Translations under genes and position numbers: made by a program | The notes under the pieces: generated by a model | The model's database searches: none | Told to the model about the DNA's origin: nothing | The model's input: the letters and a program-made list of their open reading frames with translations, nothing else | Shown: positions 26,735 to 36,031 of the stretch, piece by piece | How the letters are laid out: every line of letters begins with the position of its first letter | Numbering within the stretch: the stretch's first letter is position 1 | Source of the DNA: Glaciecola sp964195425 | Lineage (GTDB): Bacteria > Pseudomonadota > Gammaproteobacteria > Enterobacterales > Alteromonadaceae | Length of the DNA stretch: 64,000 bases | Assembly: GCA_964195425.1 (NCBI GenBank) | Contig: CAXMOM010000031.1 | Span: forward strand, 186,001-250,000 | Direction: 5' to 3'

Positions 26735-27658
26735 ATGTCTAGCCATTACAAGCCTAAATGCTCTGTGAGCATTGTGTTGCTTATACTATTGTCATTGCCA
26801 GTAATATCACAAGCGAACAGGAGCAATGATGAAAGCTCTGGCGAATCTCCCGATCGTAACCTTACTGGGTTTGAAGCGCTTGATGAAGCTCAGCCTTTAT
26901 GGGAGTTTGGTGTCGGTGGTGGTGCAGTAGAAGTGGCTAACTATCCAACCTCTAGTGAGCGTAATTTTATAGCATTCGCTGCGCCCTATTTGGTTTATAG
27001 GGGGGATGTGTTCAGAGTGGGTGGCGGCAGCGCACGTGCGGTGATGGTCGAGGAGAGTGATTTTGAAATAGACCTATCTTTTGGTGGCGCATTTTCCGCC
27101 GATAGTGACGATAATACCGCGCGAGAGGGTATGCCTGAGCTTGATTTTCTATTTGAAGTAGGGCCACAATTTACCTACAAAGTAAAAGATTATTCATTCG
27201 ACGGTGGCGGTAATGCAAGGCTAAATGCACGGTTACAGACCAGAGCTGTATTTTCGACAGACTTCGGCGGAATAAACCAGCGCGGATACGTGATTGAGCC
27301 AACATTATCGTATCAGCAACGTGGCGTACTTTTTGAAAAAACAGGCTTGAGTGTCTCTTTCAGTGCGGCTTATGCAAGCGAAAAGCTGCATGATTATTTT
27401 TATCAGGTAAACGCAGATTTCGCGACCGATGCTAGAGGTGAATTTGATGCAAAGGGTGGTTACTTAGGCAGTGAATTGTCCTTAGGATTGTCCTTCCCAA
27501 TCACCAAAAATTCTCGCGGATTTTTAGGCGGAAGTGCTCAGTTTCATCAAGGTGCTGCCAATGAAGACAGTCCTTTATATGAAGACGATGTGACCTTCAG
27601 TTTTGGAGCAGGTTTTGTTTGGAGACTATATGAAAGTGACACTAAGGCAAGCTGGTAA
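26735..27658 (+). CDS. MipA/OmpV-family outer membrane protein
   Basis: 307 residues. A signal peptide (hydrophobic 10-24, cleavage near SQA) is followed by a short acidic linker and a MipA/OmpV barrel. The pattern WEFGVGGGAVEVANYPTS...NFIAFAAPYLVYRGDVFRVGG is characteristic, followed by paired strands ending FGAGFVWRLYES. Family knowledge: MipA scaffolds murein synthase and hydrolase, while OmpV-like members respond to osmotic or metal stress; which applies here is unknown. It ends 10 bases before roxA on the same strand, so the two may be co-transcribed without functional relation. Confidence 0.85.
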   Translation: MSSHYKPKCSVSIVLLILLSLPVISQANRSNDESSGESPDRNLTGFEALDEAQPLWEFGVGGGAVEVANYPTSSERNFIAFAAPYLVYRGDVFRVGGGSARAVMVEESDFEIDLSFGGAFSADSDDNTAREGMPELDFLFEVGPQFTYKVKDYSFDGGGNARLNARLQTRAVFSTDFGGINQRGYVIEPTLSYQQRGVLFEKTGLSVSFSAAYASEKLHDYFYQVNADFATDARGEFDAKGGYLGSELSLGLSFPITKNSRGFLGGSAQFHQGAANEDSPLYEDDVTFSFGAGFVWRLYESDTKASW

Positions 27659-27667
27659 ACCCACCCA

Positions 27668-28840
27668 ATGATTATTACGGATTTTGACCCACACCATTTT
27701 GTTAAAGAATACTGGCAAAAAAAGCCCTGCTTAATTAAAAACTTTGTTGCTGATTTTATTGACCCCTTAGATGAAAACGATTTGGCAGGTTTAGCTCAGG
27801 AAGAGGGCGTAGACAGCCGCATAGTGTCAAACACCAAAGGTGTTTGGGACGTGCATCAAGGACCATTCGATGACTTCGAGCCACATTGCAAAGGTGATTG
27901 GGCGCTGCTGGTACAAGGTGTTAATAACTATATTGATGAAGTAGACGCACTTTCGCAATTAGTTGATTTTATTCCATACTGGCGTTTCGATGATGTAATG
28001 GTTAGTTATTCCACAAAAAATGCCGGCGTAGGTGCGCATACCGACCAGTACGATGTGTTTATTATCCAAGGCAAAGGTAGCCGACGTTGGCAAGTAGGCT
28101 TACCTAACGATTCTGCTATTGGCAACAACACCATCACACCACACCCATTGCTGAAACAAATAGCAGACTTCGATGCCGTAATTGATGAAATTTTGCTGCC
28201 AGGCGATGCAATTTATATCCCGCCGAAGCATCCCCATAGAGGTAACACATTATCACCATGCTTAAACTATTCTCTTGGTTTCAGAGCGCCTACTAACCTT
28301 GAAGTTCTTACTGGATTGCTCGATGAGAGTGACAATATTCAACAAGCGCAAACCCGTTACACAGACGCTGACATCCACAAGCTGCGTGTGAACAATGTTT
28401 CGCCAATGCAAGTAAGCAACAATGAACTTTCCAAGCTTAAAAATACGCTAGTTGAGCTATTAGATAGCCCTCAAGCAGAACAAGCCCTATTGCAATATTT
28501 GTCGCGTCAAGGTTTACCTACTGACCAAGAAGAGCTGCCTGATTACGCGACAGATGAGATATTTGACGCGCTTATACAAGGCGCTATATTTGAAAAGCTA
28601 CCCGGTGTAAAGCCTATTTACGGTGAGCTACAACTAACTAATTTTTCTTTTTACATAGATGGCAATATGTTTGTAGTCGACAGTTGTATTGTCGATCAGG
28701 CAATAGCTTTGTTAGAAACTCCCCACATCCAGGGCCTTCCTGAAGGGTTTGCCCCACAATTACCAGAAACCGCGCATTGGCTTACATTAGCAACGCAATT
28801 GATTAATTCCGGTTACTGGGAAATTGCCGAGAACGATTAA
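27668..28840 (+). CDS. roxA: Ribosomal protein L16 arginine hydroxylase (JmjC/cupin)
   Basis: 390 residues. JmjC-type 2-oxoglutarate/Fe(II) oxygenase: GVGAHTDQYDVFIIQGKGSRRW places the metal ligands at His124 and Asp126, and PGDAIYIPPKHPHRGN gives the third at His190. The C-terminal winged-helix part (about 230-390) matches YcfD/RoxA architecture, and the length equals that of the E. coli protein (about 370-390). Family knowledge: it hydroxylates an arginine of ribosomal protein L16 (also called ycfD). The N-terminus FDPHHFVKEYWQKKPCLIKNF is typical. Confidence 0.92.
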   Translation: MIITDFDPHHFVKEYWQKKPCLIKNFVADFIDPLDENDLAGLAQEEGVDSRIVSNTKGVWDVHQGPFDDFEPHCKGDWALLVQGVNNYIDEVDALSQLVDFIPYWRFDDVMVSYSTKNAGVGAHTDQYDVFIIQGKGSRRWQVGLPNDSAIGNNTITPHPLLKQIADFDAVIDEILLPGDAIYIPPKHPHRGNTLSPCLNYSLGFRAPTNLEVLTGLLDESDNIQQAQTRYTDADIHKLRVNNVSPMQVSNNELSKLKNTLVELLDSPQAEQALLQYLSRQGLPTDQEELPDYATDEIFDALIQGAIFEKLPGVKPIYGELQLTNFSFYIDGNMFVVDSCIVDQAIALLETPHIQGLPEGFAPQLPETAHWLTLATQLINSGYWEIAEND

Positions 28841-28849
28841 GAGTAAATT

Positions 28850-28885
28850 AGGCTGTGAAAAGCCACGCTTTTATGGGCACAGCCT
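28850..28885. terminator. Structured hairpin between convergent genes
   Basis: Between roxA and the convergent DUF2145 gene, an outer stem AGGCTGTG/CACAGCCT encloses an inner stem AAAAGC/GCTTTT with a small bulge. It is followed by CTTTG on the plus strand and preceded by AATTTA on the other. A bidirectional terminator is plausible although neither U-tract is strong. Confidence 0.45.
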
Positions 28886-28891
28886 CTTTGA

Positions 28892-29707
28892 CTATATAGC
28901 GGTGGCAATTAGCGCTTTATCTAGAGTAACAGCATGTTCTGCTAAATCGTATTTTTGTAAGTATTTGGCGATGCTGGTAAACGTTGCGGTGCGTACTTTC
29001 CCTTTATGATCTCGCGTTGTTACGTCTTTCATTAAGGCTGAACCGAGCATAAGTTTAAAGCGATTTGTTTTAACGCGCTGTGCATCAAAATGAGCTTGTG
29101 CGTTGGCTTTTAACTGTGCGGCGTTAGTTGTTTTATAGATGGCTGCGTTTAGCATATCAAGAGTATGTTCAGTGCAGTTTTGATACATGCTGTTAAACGG
29201 ACTTGCTAAGACTGTGTACTTTGGATTATGCAGTTTTTTGTTATCACCATTAGCAATTAGCGTAATTAACTGCTGTTGAATTTCAGGCCTTGGAATAACA
29301 ATGCCTGCGGTTAAATTAAACGCGCCCCAAAAAAAATCTACAGGATAATCGGTGATCAACTGACTTTTGGTTTTATCGTCGGCATTTTGATATAAGTTAT
29401 GAATGGCATAGCCATTTACCACACTGCCATCGTCTAAGGTTATAGCTGAATACACAGCAATGGCGGTATGGGTATAAAAAATACCTTTTGGTAAATCGTT
29501 TACTGGACGACCTACTCTGGCAATAATGAAGGCCCTAGCGCCTTTGGCGGCCGCGTATTTTTCAACACCTTTTGAAAAAGCGACTATCTCTTCAGGTTTA
29601 TGTTGTATTTTGGCTGCTTGCTGACTTCCTGCATTGGCGTTACTAATTAGCGTGGTGAGCATTACTGCAGCACAAAAAGTTGTCTTTATCGCGTTTCTGA
29701 TATTCAT
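28892..29707 (-). CDS. DUF2145 periplasmic protein
   Basis: 271 residues. Signal peptide (about 1-26, cleavage after NANA). The mature part has the DUF2145 wording KYAAAKGARAFIIARVGRPVNDLPKGIFYTHTAIAVYSAI, then YAIHNLYQ, LITDYPVDFFWGAF, and FNSMYQNCTEHTLDMLNAAIY. The THTAIAVY His and the NCTEH Cys-x2-His resemble an NlpC/P60-like His...Cys arrangement, so a peptidase or amidase fold is conceivable (inference). It follows the small Ala-rich exported protein by 42 bases, probably in one transcript. No substrate known. Confidence 0.8.
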   Translation of the reverse strand: MNIRNAIKTTFCAAVMLTTLISNANAGSQQAAKIQHKPEEIVAFSKGVEKYAAAKGARAFIIARVGRPVNDLPKGIFYTHTAIAVYSAITLDDGSVVNGYAIHNLYQNADDKTKSQLITDYPVDFFWGAFNLTAGIVIPRPEIQQQLITLIANGDNKKLHNPKYTVLASPFNSMYQNCTEHTLDMLNAAIYKTTNAAQLKANAQAHFDAQRVKTNRFKLMLGSALMKDVTTRDHKGKVRTATFTSIAKYLQKYDLAEHAVTLDKALIATAI

Positions 29708-29749
29708 TGCCTTTTCCTTAGATTCAAAATGGGTAATGGTAGATTATCT

Positions 29750-30229
29750 CTAGCGTTTCGCTTGCTCAACAGTCGTTTTCTTAACAGCTTTATGCATTTC
29801 GGTAGTGGTAATTGTGGTAATTTCAGACTCCGTTTGCTGCTTTGGCAGTTGGCTTTGTGCTATCACTTGATTTGGCGCAGGATCGGCAGTTATTACCATG
29901 TCGGTTATGTCAAGTGGGCCATCAGTATGGGTATGTGCAGAAACGTGCTGACCACTACTAGCAAGTGAATCACCCAGCAAAAGCGCTGTGCTACCCGCTG
30001 CTAAGCTTAAGCCACCTGCGACCATAATAGGTGCAGCTACTACAGCACTGGCTACTTTAGCGCTTGAGCGTGCACCATGACCTAAGGCAAGCACTGCATG
30101 CTTACTAGCTTGTCCGCTATGATTAACGGAACCGCCTTCTGCCATGGCAGGTGTGGTAATTAAGAACGCAGAGGCTGCAAATGAAGTCAGTAATAAGGTA
30201 CGAGTAAATAAAGTAGATAAAGTTTTCAT
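29750..30229 (-). CDS. Ala-rich exported protein upstream of DUF2145 gene
   Basis: 159 residues from the ATG at 30229, chosen because AAGGAAAAC precedes it and it gives a clean signal peptide (MKTLSTLFTRTLLLTSFAAS ending PAMAEGG); an ATG at 30262 would add 11 residues. The mature part has a hydrophobic glycine/alanine stretch (VAAPIMVAGGLSLAAGSTALLLGDSL, about 68-95), then a Thr/Gln-rich polar tail. It may insert into a membrane. No family recognised. It pairs with the DUF2145 gene and is divergent from an XRE regulator. Confidence 0.65.
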   Translation of the reverse strand: MKTLSTLFTRTLLLTSFAASAFLITTPAMAEGGSVNHSGQASKHAVLALGHGARSSAKVASAVVAAPIMVAGGLSLAAGSTALLLGDSLASSGQHVSAHTHTDGPLDITDMVITADPAPNQVIAQSQLPKQQTESEITTITTTEMHKAVKKTTVEQAKR

Positions 30230-30389
30230 TATGTTTTCCTTTTGTGTAAAGCACAGGGGCACTTTAGCTTTCGGTATCTATATTGTAAACTCGCTTGTGA
30301 AATGTATATTTTTATTAAACCAATAGTATATTAAAACGATACGTTTGGTGTTTTATTGAAAAAGCGATCCTGTAGATGGAATCAAAACA

Positions 30390-31130
30390 ATGAGTCAAAT
30401 TGCGTTAGTAAGTCAAACTTTAAAGAAATTGCTTAAACAAGAACAATTAACTTATAAACATATTGCTGGAAAGCTAGAAATGAGTGAGGCAAATATTAAA
30501 CGTATTTTTGCCACTAACAGCTTTACCTTAGAGCGCCTTGAAGAAATATGTAATTTACTAGCAATATCATTGGCCGATCTTTTCGCTATTGCGCAGCAGC
30601 AAGGCGATAAAATAAGCGAGTTGAATCAAACCCAAGAAGAAGAGCTCTTAGCCAATCCGCGCTTATTACTTATTGCTGTGTGTGTGCGCGACGGCTGGAA
30701 ATTTAGCGAAATTATTGATTACTACAATATCGATGAATTTGAATGTATTCGGTTATTGGCGACGTTAGATAAGCTCAGGATTATTGATTTATTGCCTAAC
30801 AATTATTATCGTTCGCTCATTGCTCAAGATTTTCGGTGGATACCTGGAGGAGCGTTAGAACAGTTCATGCAAAAAGAGGTGATGGTTAAATTTATGGCCC
30901 CCAAACAAAATGAACCATGGACCTTCAGGTTTTATTTACGCGGACGTTATTCCCAAAGTTCGGTCGATATTATTCAACGAAAACTCAATCAAGTTACTCA
31001 AGAAGCGGCGCAGTTAAATGAAGAAGACCAAGCTTTGCCATTACATCAACGCCAACATATGGGTATGTTATTAGCAATGAGGCCGTGGGAGCCGTCTTTG
31101 TTCAAAAATATGAAACGCGATAAATCTTAA
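30390..31130 (+). CDS. XRE-family transcriptional regulator
   Basis: 246 residues. An N-terminal XRE/Cro helix-turn-helix (LKKLLKQEQLTYKHIAGKLEMSEANIKRIFATNSFTLERLEEICNLL, about 11-57) is followed by a region that reads like a MarR/winged segment (LLATLDKLRIIDLLPNNYYRSLIA) and a C-terminal FRFYLRGRYSQSSVDIIQRKL domain. The same architecture is common in Alteromonadales and Vibrionales as HTH-XRE regulators of unknown target. It is divergent from the 29750/28892 exported pair, which it may control (inference). Its stop overlaps that of the convergent hydrolase gene. Confidence 0.82.
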   Translation: MSQIALVSQTLKKLLKQEQLTYKHIAGKLEMSEANIKRIFATNSFTLERLEEICNLLAISLADLFAIAQQQGDKISELNQTQEEELLANPRLLLIAVCVRDGWKFSEIIDYYNIDEFECIRLLATLDKLRIIDLLPNNYYRSLIAQDFRWIPGGALEQFMQKEVMVKFMAPKQNEPWTFRFYLRGRYSQSSVDIIQRKLNQVTQEAAQLNEEDQALPLHQRQHMGMLLAMRPWEPSLFKNMKRDKS

Positions 31131-31990
31131 TGTTTACTTAAGCTTTCAAGCACAATTTTCCATAAAGGATAATGAAAGCCTAAGCCCATATGACTGCAGC
31201 TTACTTCAACAATTTTCGTGTGTAAGCTGACAGCGTCACCACTAGCACTTTTTGCAATGATACCGTCGTATTTGCCGTTGATAATCGTAATTGCTTGTGT
31301 GATGGGGTTTTGGTCGCGTTTTGCGAATTCGCGTTCTATCCAGTCTACATCAATGCCATTTTTACGAAAACTATCGGCAGCGGCAGTATATTTTGGTCCG
31401 CCAATAGAGGGTGTGCCAATGGTAATCACCTCAGAAACATACTCGGGTAACTCACGTGCAGCTTCTCTGGCGACTATTCCACCCAAGCTCCAGCCAATTA
31501 AGACCAGGGGCGCTTCTATCGTTTTTGAAAGGGCTCTTATGCGCTCAACGGCGCGCGTGCATAAATAAGGTATGCCCATTTCATCTGTCGTAATAGGCGC
31601 AGATTTACCGGTAGGGTCGACATGCCAAGTATCGCTAACATCCGACAACTCAAATTTGCGTTTTAATCCTGCATCGTTTAATCCTAATCCCCAATCGTAT
31701 ACTACATGACCATGACGCTCTAAACATTTACGAAAAGGTTTGAAGGCACGATTGTCGGAGCCATAGAAGGGAAATAAAACGATTTGTTTACACGATTTTG
31801 CGTACTCAGGAAAGACGCGTTGGGTACGCGGGTGCAAGAGGAAGACAAAATCCTTGATAGCCATAAGTTCTAATAAGAAAGCGGCTTTACTCGGTGGAAC
31901 CGGCTCAATGGAGTTATGCATGCTAGTAACGAGACTGCTTTGCTTACCATACACTCTATTAAAGCGCATCAATAAGACAATGTCGAGCAC
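31127..31990 (-). CDS. Alpha/beta hydrolase
   Basis: 287 residues. The nucleophile elbow is GWSLGG (VLIGWSLGGIVAREAAREL); the GTPSIGGP loop and a C-terminal CSHMGLGFHYPLW with the likely catalytic His follow, and an Asp-bearing INGKYDGII segment supplies the acid. The first 25 residues are poorly conserved-looking; a later Met (residue 24 or 43) may be the real start. Layout and SxGG-type elbow match lipase-class or PGAP1-like esterases that act on membranes. Its 3' end overlaps that of the XRE gene by four bases (convergent). Substrate unknown. Confidence 0.8.
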   Translation of the reverse strand: MLDIVLLMRFNRVYGKQSSLVTSMHNSIEPVPPSKAAFLLELMAIKDFVFLLHPRTQRVFPEYAKSCKQIVLFPFYGSDNRAFKPFRKCLERHGHVVYDWGLGLNDAGLKRKFELSDVSDTWHVDPTGKSAPITTDEMGIPYLCTRAVERIRALSKTIEAPLVLIGWSLGGIVAREAARELPEYVSEVITIGTPSIGGPKYTAAADSFRKNGIDVDWIEREFAKRDQNPITQAITIINGKYDGIIAKSASGDAVSLHTKIVEVSCSHMGLGFHYPLWKIVLESLSKH

Positions 31991-32102
31991 TATAACAATA
32001 TGCGTATTGGTATATTGTTATAGGCCAGAGCCGTCAGCAAGGTTTTAAGCTTGTAGAGGTAGTTATTTGAATATTATGCCAAAGTGATGTTGCGCTTTAT
32101 GG

Positions 32103-32660
32103 CTAGGGCATTGATTTCATAAATTTCGTGAATGTTTCCTGCCCTTTCACCACCCATTCGGGTGTAGCTTCGCCTGTACCTGCATGGCTTAAATTGGGGT
32201 GTAAGTTGATGACCTCTTCTAGTCCTGCGCGCTGTTCATCAGTTATATCAACAAAAAAGATATGCTTGCCTTTTTTGAGCAATTTCTGAAACTGTCTAAA
32301 TTCATAGTTCGGAACTTGAATTCCAATAAAACCACCCACCCACGTGCAAAACCCTAATAGCACAACCGCTAAAAAGGCAAAGGGTACCCAACCTGCTGCT
32401 GAGATATGCCATTGCATTAAATACGACACCAGCAATACTAGTAAGGCTGCAACAATGCCCACTACAGCACCAATTTTCATCGACCTTACTACGTCTTGTT
32501 TTAAGACGGCTTCAATAGCATGTAAATGATGTTTTTCTACTTCGGCATCGTTTTCACTTAATACGTGTATTTGCGGAGTAGTAATACCTTGAGATTTTAG
32601 TTCTTCTTCAACTAACTGTAAGTCTTTTAAGTCGCTGCTAATATAATATTGACGTTTCAT
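32103..32660 (-). CDS. Two-helix membrane protein with stress-protein-like N-terminus
   Basis: 185 residues from the ATG at 32660 (TTAGGAG upstream; a GTG six bases earlier is in frame). A soluble N-terminal domain (KRQYYISSDLKDLQLVEEELKSQGI ... ENDAEVEKHHL) resembles the small alpha/beta domain of yflT/GsiB-type stress proteins. It is followed by two membrane helices (about 62-82 and 90-115) and a cytoplasmic C-terminal helix pair. Function unknown; I recall such proteins being common in marine Gammaproteobacteria under misleading enzyme names. Confidence 0.65.
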   Translation of the reverse strand: MKRQYYISSDLKDLQLVEEELKSQGITTPQIHVLSENDAEVEKHHLHAIEAVLKQDVVRSMKIGAVVGIVAALLVLLVSYLMQWHISAAGWVPFAFLAVVLLGFCTWVGGFIGIQVPNYEFRQFQKLLKKGKHIFFVDITDEQRAGLEEVINLHPNLSHAGTGEATPEWVVKGQETFTKFMKSMP

Positions 32661-32666
32661 TCGCAC

Positions 32667-33568
32667 TCTCCTAAAGAGGCTGGGGTAATAACAAATGCAC
32701 GGTTAGCATGAAGTGACGGCAAGTCATCAATGCATTTTACACAAACTTGCTACGCCCAACTTTCCATAATAGGTCAATATGTAACCAGTTTGTTAATTAC
32801 ATGTATAACATATAACTCACAGATGTTTTAATTTTTATTTAGTAATATACAAGCCCCTTAGTGTTTCGTATCTACATAAATTTACCTTAGCTTCTATATA
32901 ACTGGGCTACGCTCGGCTACCTACTTTTCTAGGATCAGTGCTTTTCTACAACATTCTAGATTCGAAATTAGTGCGCGCAATTAGGATTTATTGGATGCAA
33001 TTTCAGGTATACTCAAAACAACGCTTTCATAAACGTATGCCGGCCTCAAGGCCTATAGCTTATTTGGCCTTACCAATTGTGAAAGTCTTTGAAATCAATA
33101 CTTGCCTGTCCTTTGACGTGCAGTTTTTCTTCATAAATCTACCTGCCTAAACTCAAAAACTACCGTTTTGATTATTGCCAAAAAATGTGATTTACCATGA
33201 AACAGTTATAAAATGAAGGTAACATCATGAATTACATTGTTATTTTATGATAAATAGCTTGTCGCAAAATACCCAACTATTTTGGTAAGGCCACTTGACG
33301 GGAGAAGGCGTTTGCACGATTATTTGGTCACTCGAACACAGACCGAAATAGTCTTTTCGTCAATGCTTGATACTCCAAAATAATTAAAAGCGTTTTAGAA
33401 TCCGTATCTAAGGGTAAAGACGTGACTGCATAGCGCTTAATAAACGCAAAATATCAGTTAATAGTGCTATGTTTTGACTATCCGAATATTGGTTCGTTTT
33501 TGTAGTATGCATTCGTTGGTAAAAGCACTGTTTTCGCATAATATCAATATTTCTTGAGATAACACAAA
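32667..33568. other. Gene-poor 900-base stretch before the hexuronate pseudogenes
   Basis: AT-rich, with only short unconvincing ORFs. Around 33300-33381 the plus strand reads RRRLHDYLVTRTQTEIVFSS then MLDTPK and a stop, which could be the eroded C-terminus of a gene, but I cannot name it. Its position next to the uxuA pseudogene suggests the decay extends leftward. Confidence 0.45.
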
Positions 33569-34701
33569 ATGATTGAGACTTGGAGATGGTTCGGGCCGAA
33601 CGATTCAATAAGTTTACAAAACATAAGTCAAGCGGGCGCAACAGGTATTGTCACTTCTTTACATGAGGTTAAAACCGGCGAACTATGAACTGTTGGGGCG
33701 ATACAAAGCCGCAAAGATCTGATTGAAGATGCACGGTTTACGTGGGATGTTATTGAGAGCATCCCTGTGCATAATGATATTAAAACCCGCACGGGAAATT
33801 ACCTGCAGTTTATTGAAAACTATAAGCAATCAATTATTAATGCTGCACAGTGCGGTGTGCATACAATTTGTTATAACTTCATGCCAGTAGTTGACTGGAC
33901 TCGTACAAACTTAATGTACAAACTACCGAATAACAGTTACGCCTTGCGTTTTGAAATGACAGATTTCGCCGCCTGCGATGTGTATATGCTTTAACCCCAT
34001 GTCGGGCGATGAACGCTTAGCCCTTGAGATAAATATCATAGCAGGCTTACCTGGTGGCGAGGGCTCATATACTCGAGAAAGTATCCGTGAAACTATTCAG
34101 CTGTTTATTGACCTTGGAACCGAAGGTTTTAGAGAAAATTTGTTCTATTTTTTACGTGAAATTATTCCCGTGGCAGAATTGATGAAAACACAAAATGTGT
34201 ATTCATCCTGACGATCCTCCGTTTTCATTATTTGGTTTACCACGAGTAGTATCTGCGGCAGATGACGCCGACAAGCTTCTTAAAGCTTGTCCAAGTCCGG
34301 CTAATGGTCTTACTATGTGTGCTGGTTCATATGGTGCGCGCGGCGACTATGATCTGGTGCAAATGGCACGACAGTTTGGTCCTAGCATTTATTTTGTGCA
34401 TCTGCGTAATGTTACTCGTGAAGAAGACGGATCGTTTTACGAGTCTGATCATCTTGATGGCGACAATGATATGGTGGGTCTTGTTGAAGCCTTACTTGCA
34501 GAAGATAAACGTCGCAAAGAAGGTGCCGGTAGTGACGATTATTTGCGTATTCCTATGCATCCTGACCATGCTCATTTACTCGATGACGAATTAACCGATG
34601 AAGGTGTTAAACCCAGCTACAGTTACATGGGGCGAATGAAGGGTTTGGCTGAATTACGAGGTGTTATTCATACCGTTTCGACCTTTGTAAATAGAAATTA
34701 A
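33569..34701 (+). pseudogene. uxuA: Mannonate dehydratase pseudogene
   Basis: The start is intact: ATG at 33569 giving MIETWRWFGPNDSISLQNIS. Codon 40 is TGA (33686-33688) where UxuA has Trp (GEVW/GELW). The same frame runs on with VHNDIKTRTGNY and CYNFMPVVDWTRT to about 33990, then a frameshift leads to INIIAGLPGGEGSYT and IIPVAE. A second shift near 34195-34205 leads to HPDDPPFSLFGLPR, MCAGSYGARGDYDLV, MHPDHAH and GRMKGLAELRG. All UxuA regions are present, with three disruptions. Family knowledge: UxuA converts D-mannonate to 2-keto-3-deoxygluconate. Non-functional as read. Confidence 0.92.
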
Positions 34702-34751
34702 TTAGCAAGTAAGTCAATATTTTATCATCGCGTTTTCCGTCATATTACGCT

Positions 34752-35621
34752 AAGGACTCAAGAGTTACAAAACCTCTAGTGCTGCATCCAGACCGCTTAT
34801 TTCCAAGCGATAATAATACGCGTAACATTGCACGTGAACTTTATACGCAAATCAAAGATTTACCTATTATAAGTCCCCATGGGTATACGGATCCTTCTTG
34901 GTTCGCATTAAATAAAAACTTTTTGAATCCAGCTTAGCTACTCATTCAGCCCGATCATTATGTGTTCAGAATGTTATATAGCCAAAACATTAAACTAGAC
35001 GACCTTGGTATAGGTAAAGGCGAAAAATGTTTCACCGGAGTCGGTTTGGAATATATTTGCTTCACATTACCACTTATGTAGAGGCACGCCCTCTAGAATG
35101 TGAATGGACTATGTCTTTGCCGAAGTATTTGGCCTAGAGATAGCACTTAACGCGAACACAGCCGGCCATTATTACGAAACAATTCACAAACAATTGGCTA
35201 CTGACGCTTTTAAACCAAGAGCGCTTTTCGATAGTGTTAATATTGAAGTGATTGCGACGACTGAAAATCCTTTGGATTCACTTGAGTATCACTAAACTAT
35301 TTTAGACAGCAGTTGGGATGCCAAAGTAATAAGCGCATTTAGGCCCGACAACCTGCTTGATCCTGAATTTGAGTCGTTTAATCAAGATATTGTTAAGTTG
35401 GGTGAATTAACAGATGAAGATACCAGCAATTACAAGGGTTAGTTAAACGCGCCGCGTAATCGTCGCTTATTTTTCAAAAAACTGGGCGCATCATCAAGTG
35501 ATCATGGCCATTTTACGCCGCGTACAGAGTGTTTATCGAATGAGCAAGCTGCTCGGCATTATGCAAATGCTCTTGCAGGCAAACTCGATAGCGAAGGTGC
35601 TGATTTAGGTTGCGAGTTTAA
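34752..35621 (+). pseudogene. uxaC: Glucuronate/galacturonate isomerase pseudogene, truncated
   Basis: Readable from LHPDRLFPSDNNTRNIARELY through DLPIISPHGYTDPSWFA and PDHYVFRMLYSQ, then DYVFAEVFGLE, NIEVIATTENPLD, SSWDAKVISAFRPDN and GASSSDHGHFT. Stops interrupt it: TAG for the Gln in NPAQLL, a TGA for the Trp in RMWMDYVF, TAA after LEYH, TAG in NYKG*LN, plus frameshifts near 35030-35090. About the last half of UxaC (the part after GKLDSEGADL) is missing; the sequence jumps straight into uxuB. No clear start codon remains (GTG at 34779 is possible). Family: isomerises D-glucuronate to D-fructuronate. Confidence 0.9.
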
Positions 35622-36029
35622 CAGGTTGCTATGGACGGATCGCAAAAAATAGTCCAGCGGATTTTAGGCCCAATAGCAGACAACATTGCGGCCAACGCTG
35701 TTACTGTCGACAACCGCAATAGTTCAGCTACAAGAAGTTACAAAGTAATGATAGCGGTTGTGGCATCTTGGATGCTTTACTTGCGCGGGCAAGATGAAGC
35801 TGGGAATACTTTTGAATTAAGAGACCCCTTCGCTACGGAGCTTCATGCAATGGCGCTAAAATATCAAGGTTCACCTGAGGACTATGTAGAGGCTGTGATT
35901 AACACTATTGATATTATTCCGGCTAGCTTGAGTCAAAATAGCGAGTTTGTGGGACCGCTCGTTGAGGCCATTACCGCTATTGAAGGTAACGGCTTGGCCA
36001 AATATCTTCAAAGCATTTTGCACTTATAA
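35622..36029 (+). pseudogene. uxuB: C-terminal remnant of fructuronate reductase (mannitol dehydrogenase family)
   Basis: From QVAMDGSQKIVQRILGPIAD through VVASWMLYLRGQDEAGNTFELRDP to the natural stop at 36029 the frame is open for about 135 codons and matches the C-terminal domain of UxuB-type mannitol dehydrogenases. The NAD-binding N-terminal three-quarters is gone. It begins exactly where uxaC ends, so a deletion of perhaps 2 kb fused the two. Codon content is still normal, so the deletion may be recent relative to the nonsense changes upstream. Confidence 0.85.
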
Positions 36030-36031
36030 GA

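Noticed and set aside
32938..33150. 70-codon open frame on the plus strand
   Set aside because: Composition and lack of RBS suggest chance; no link to the neighbouring hexuronate pseudogenes could be read.
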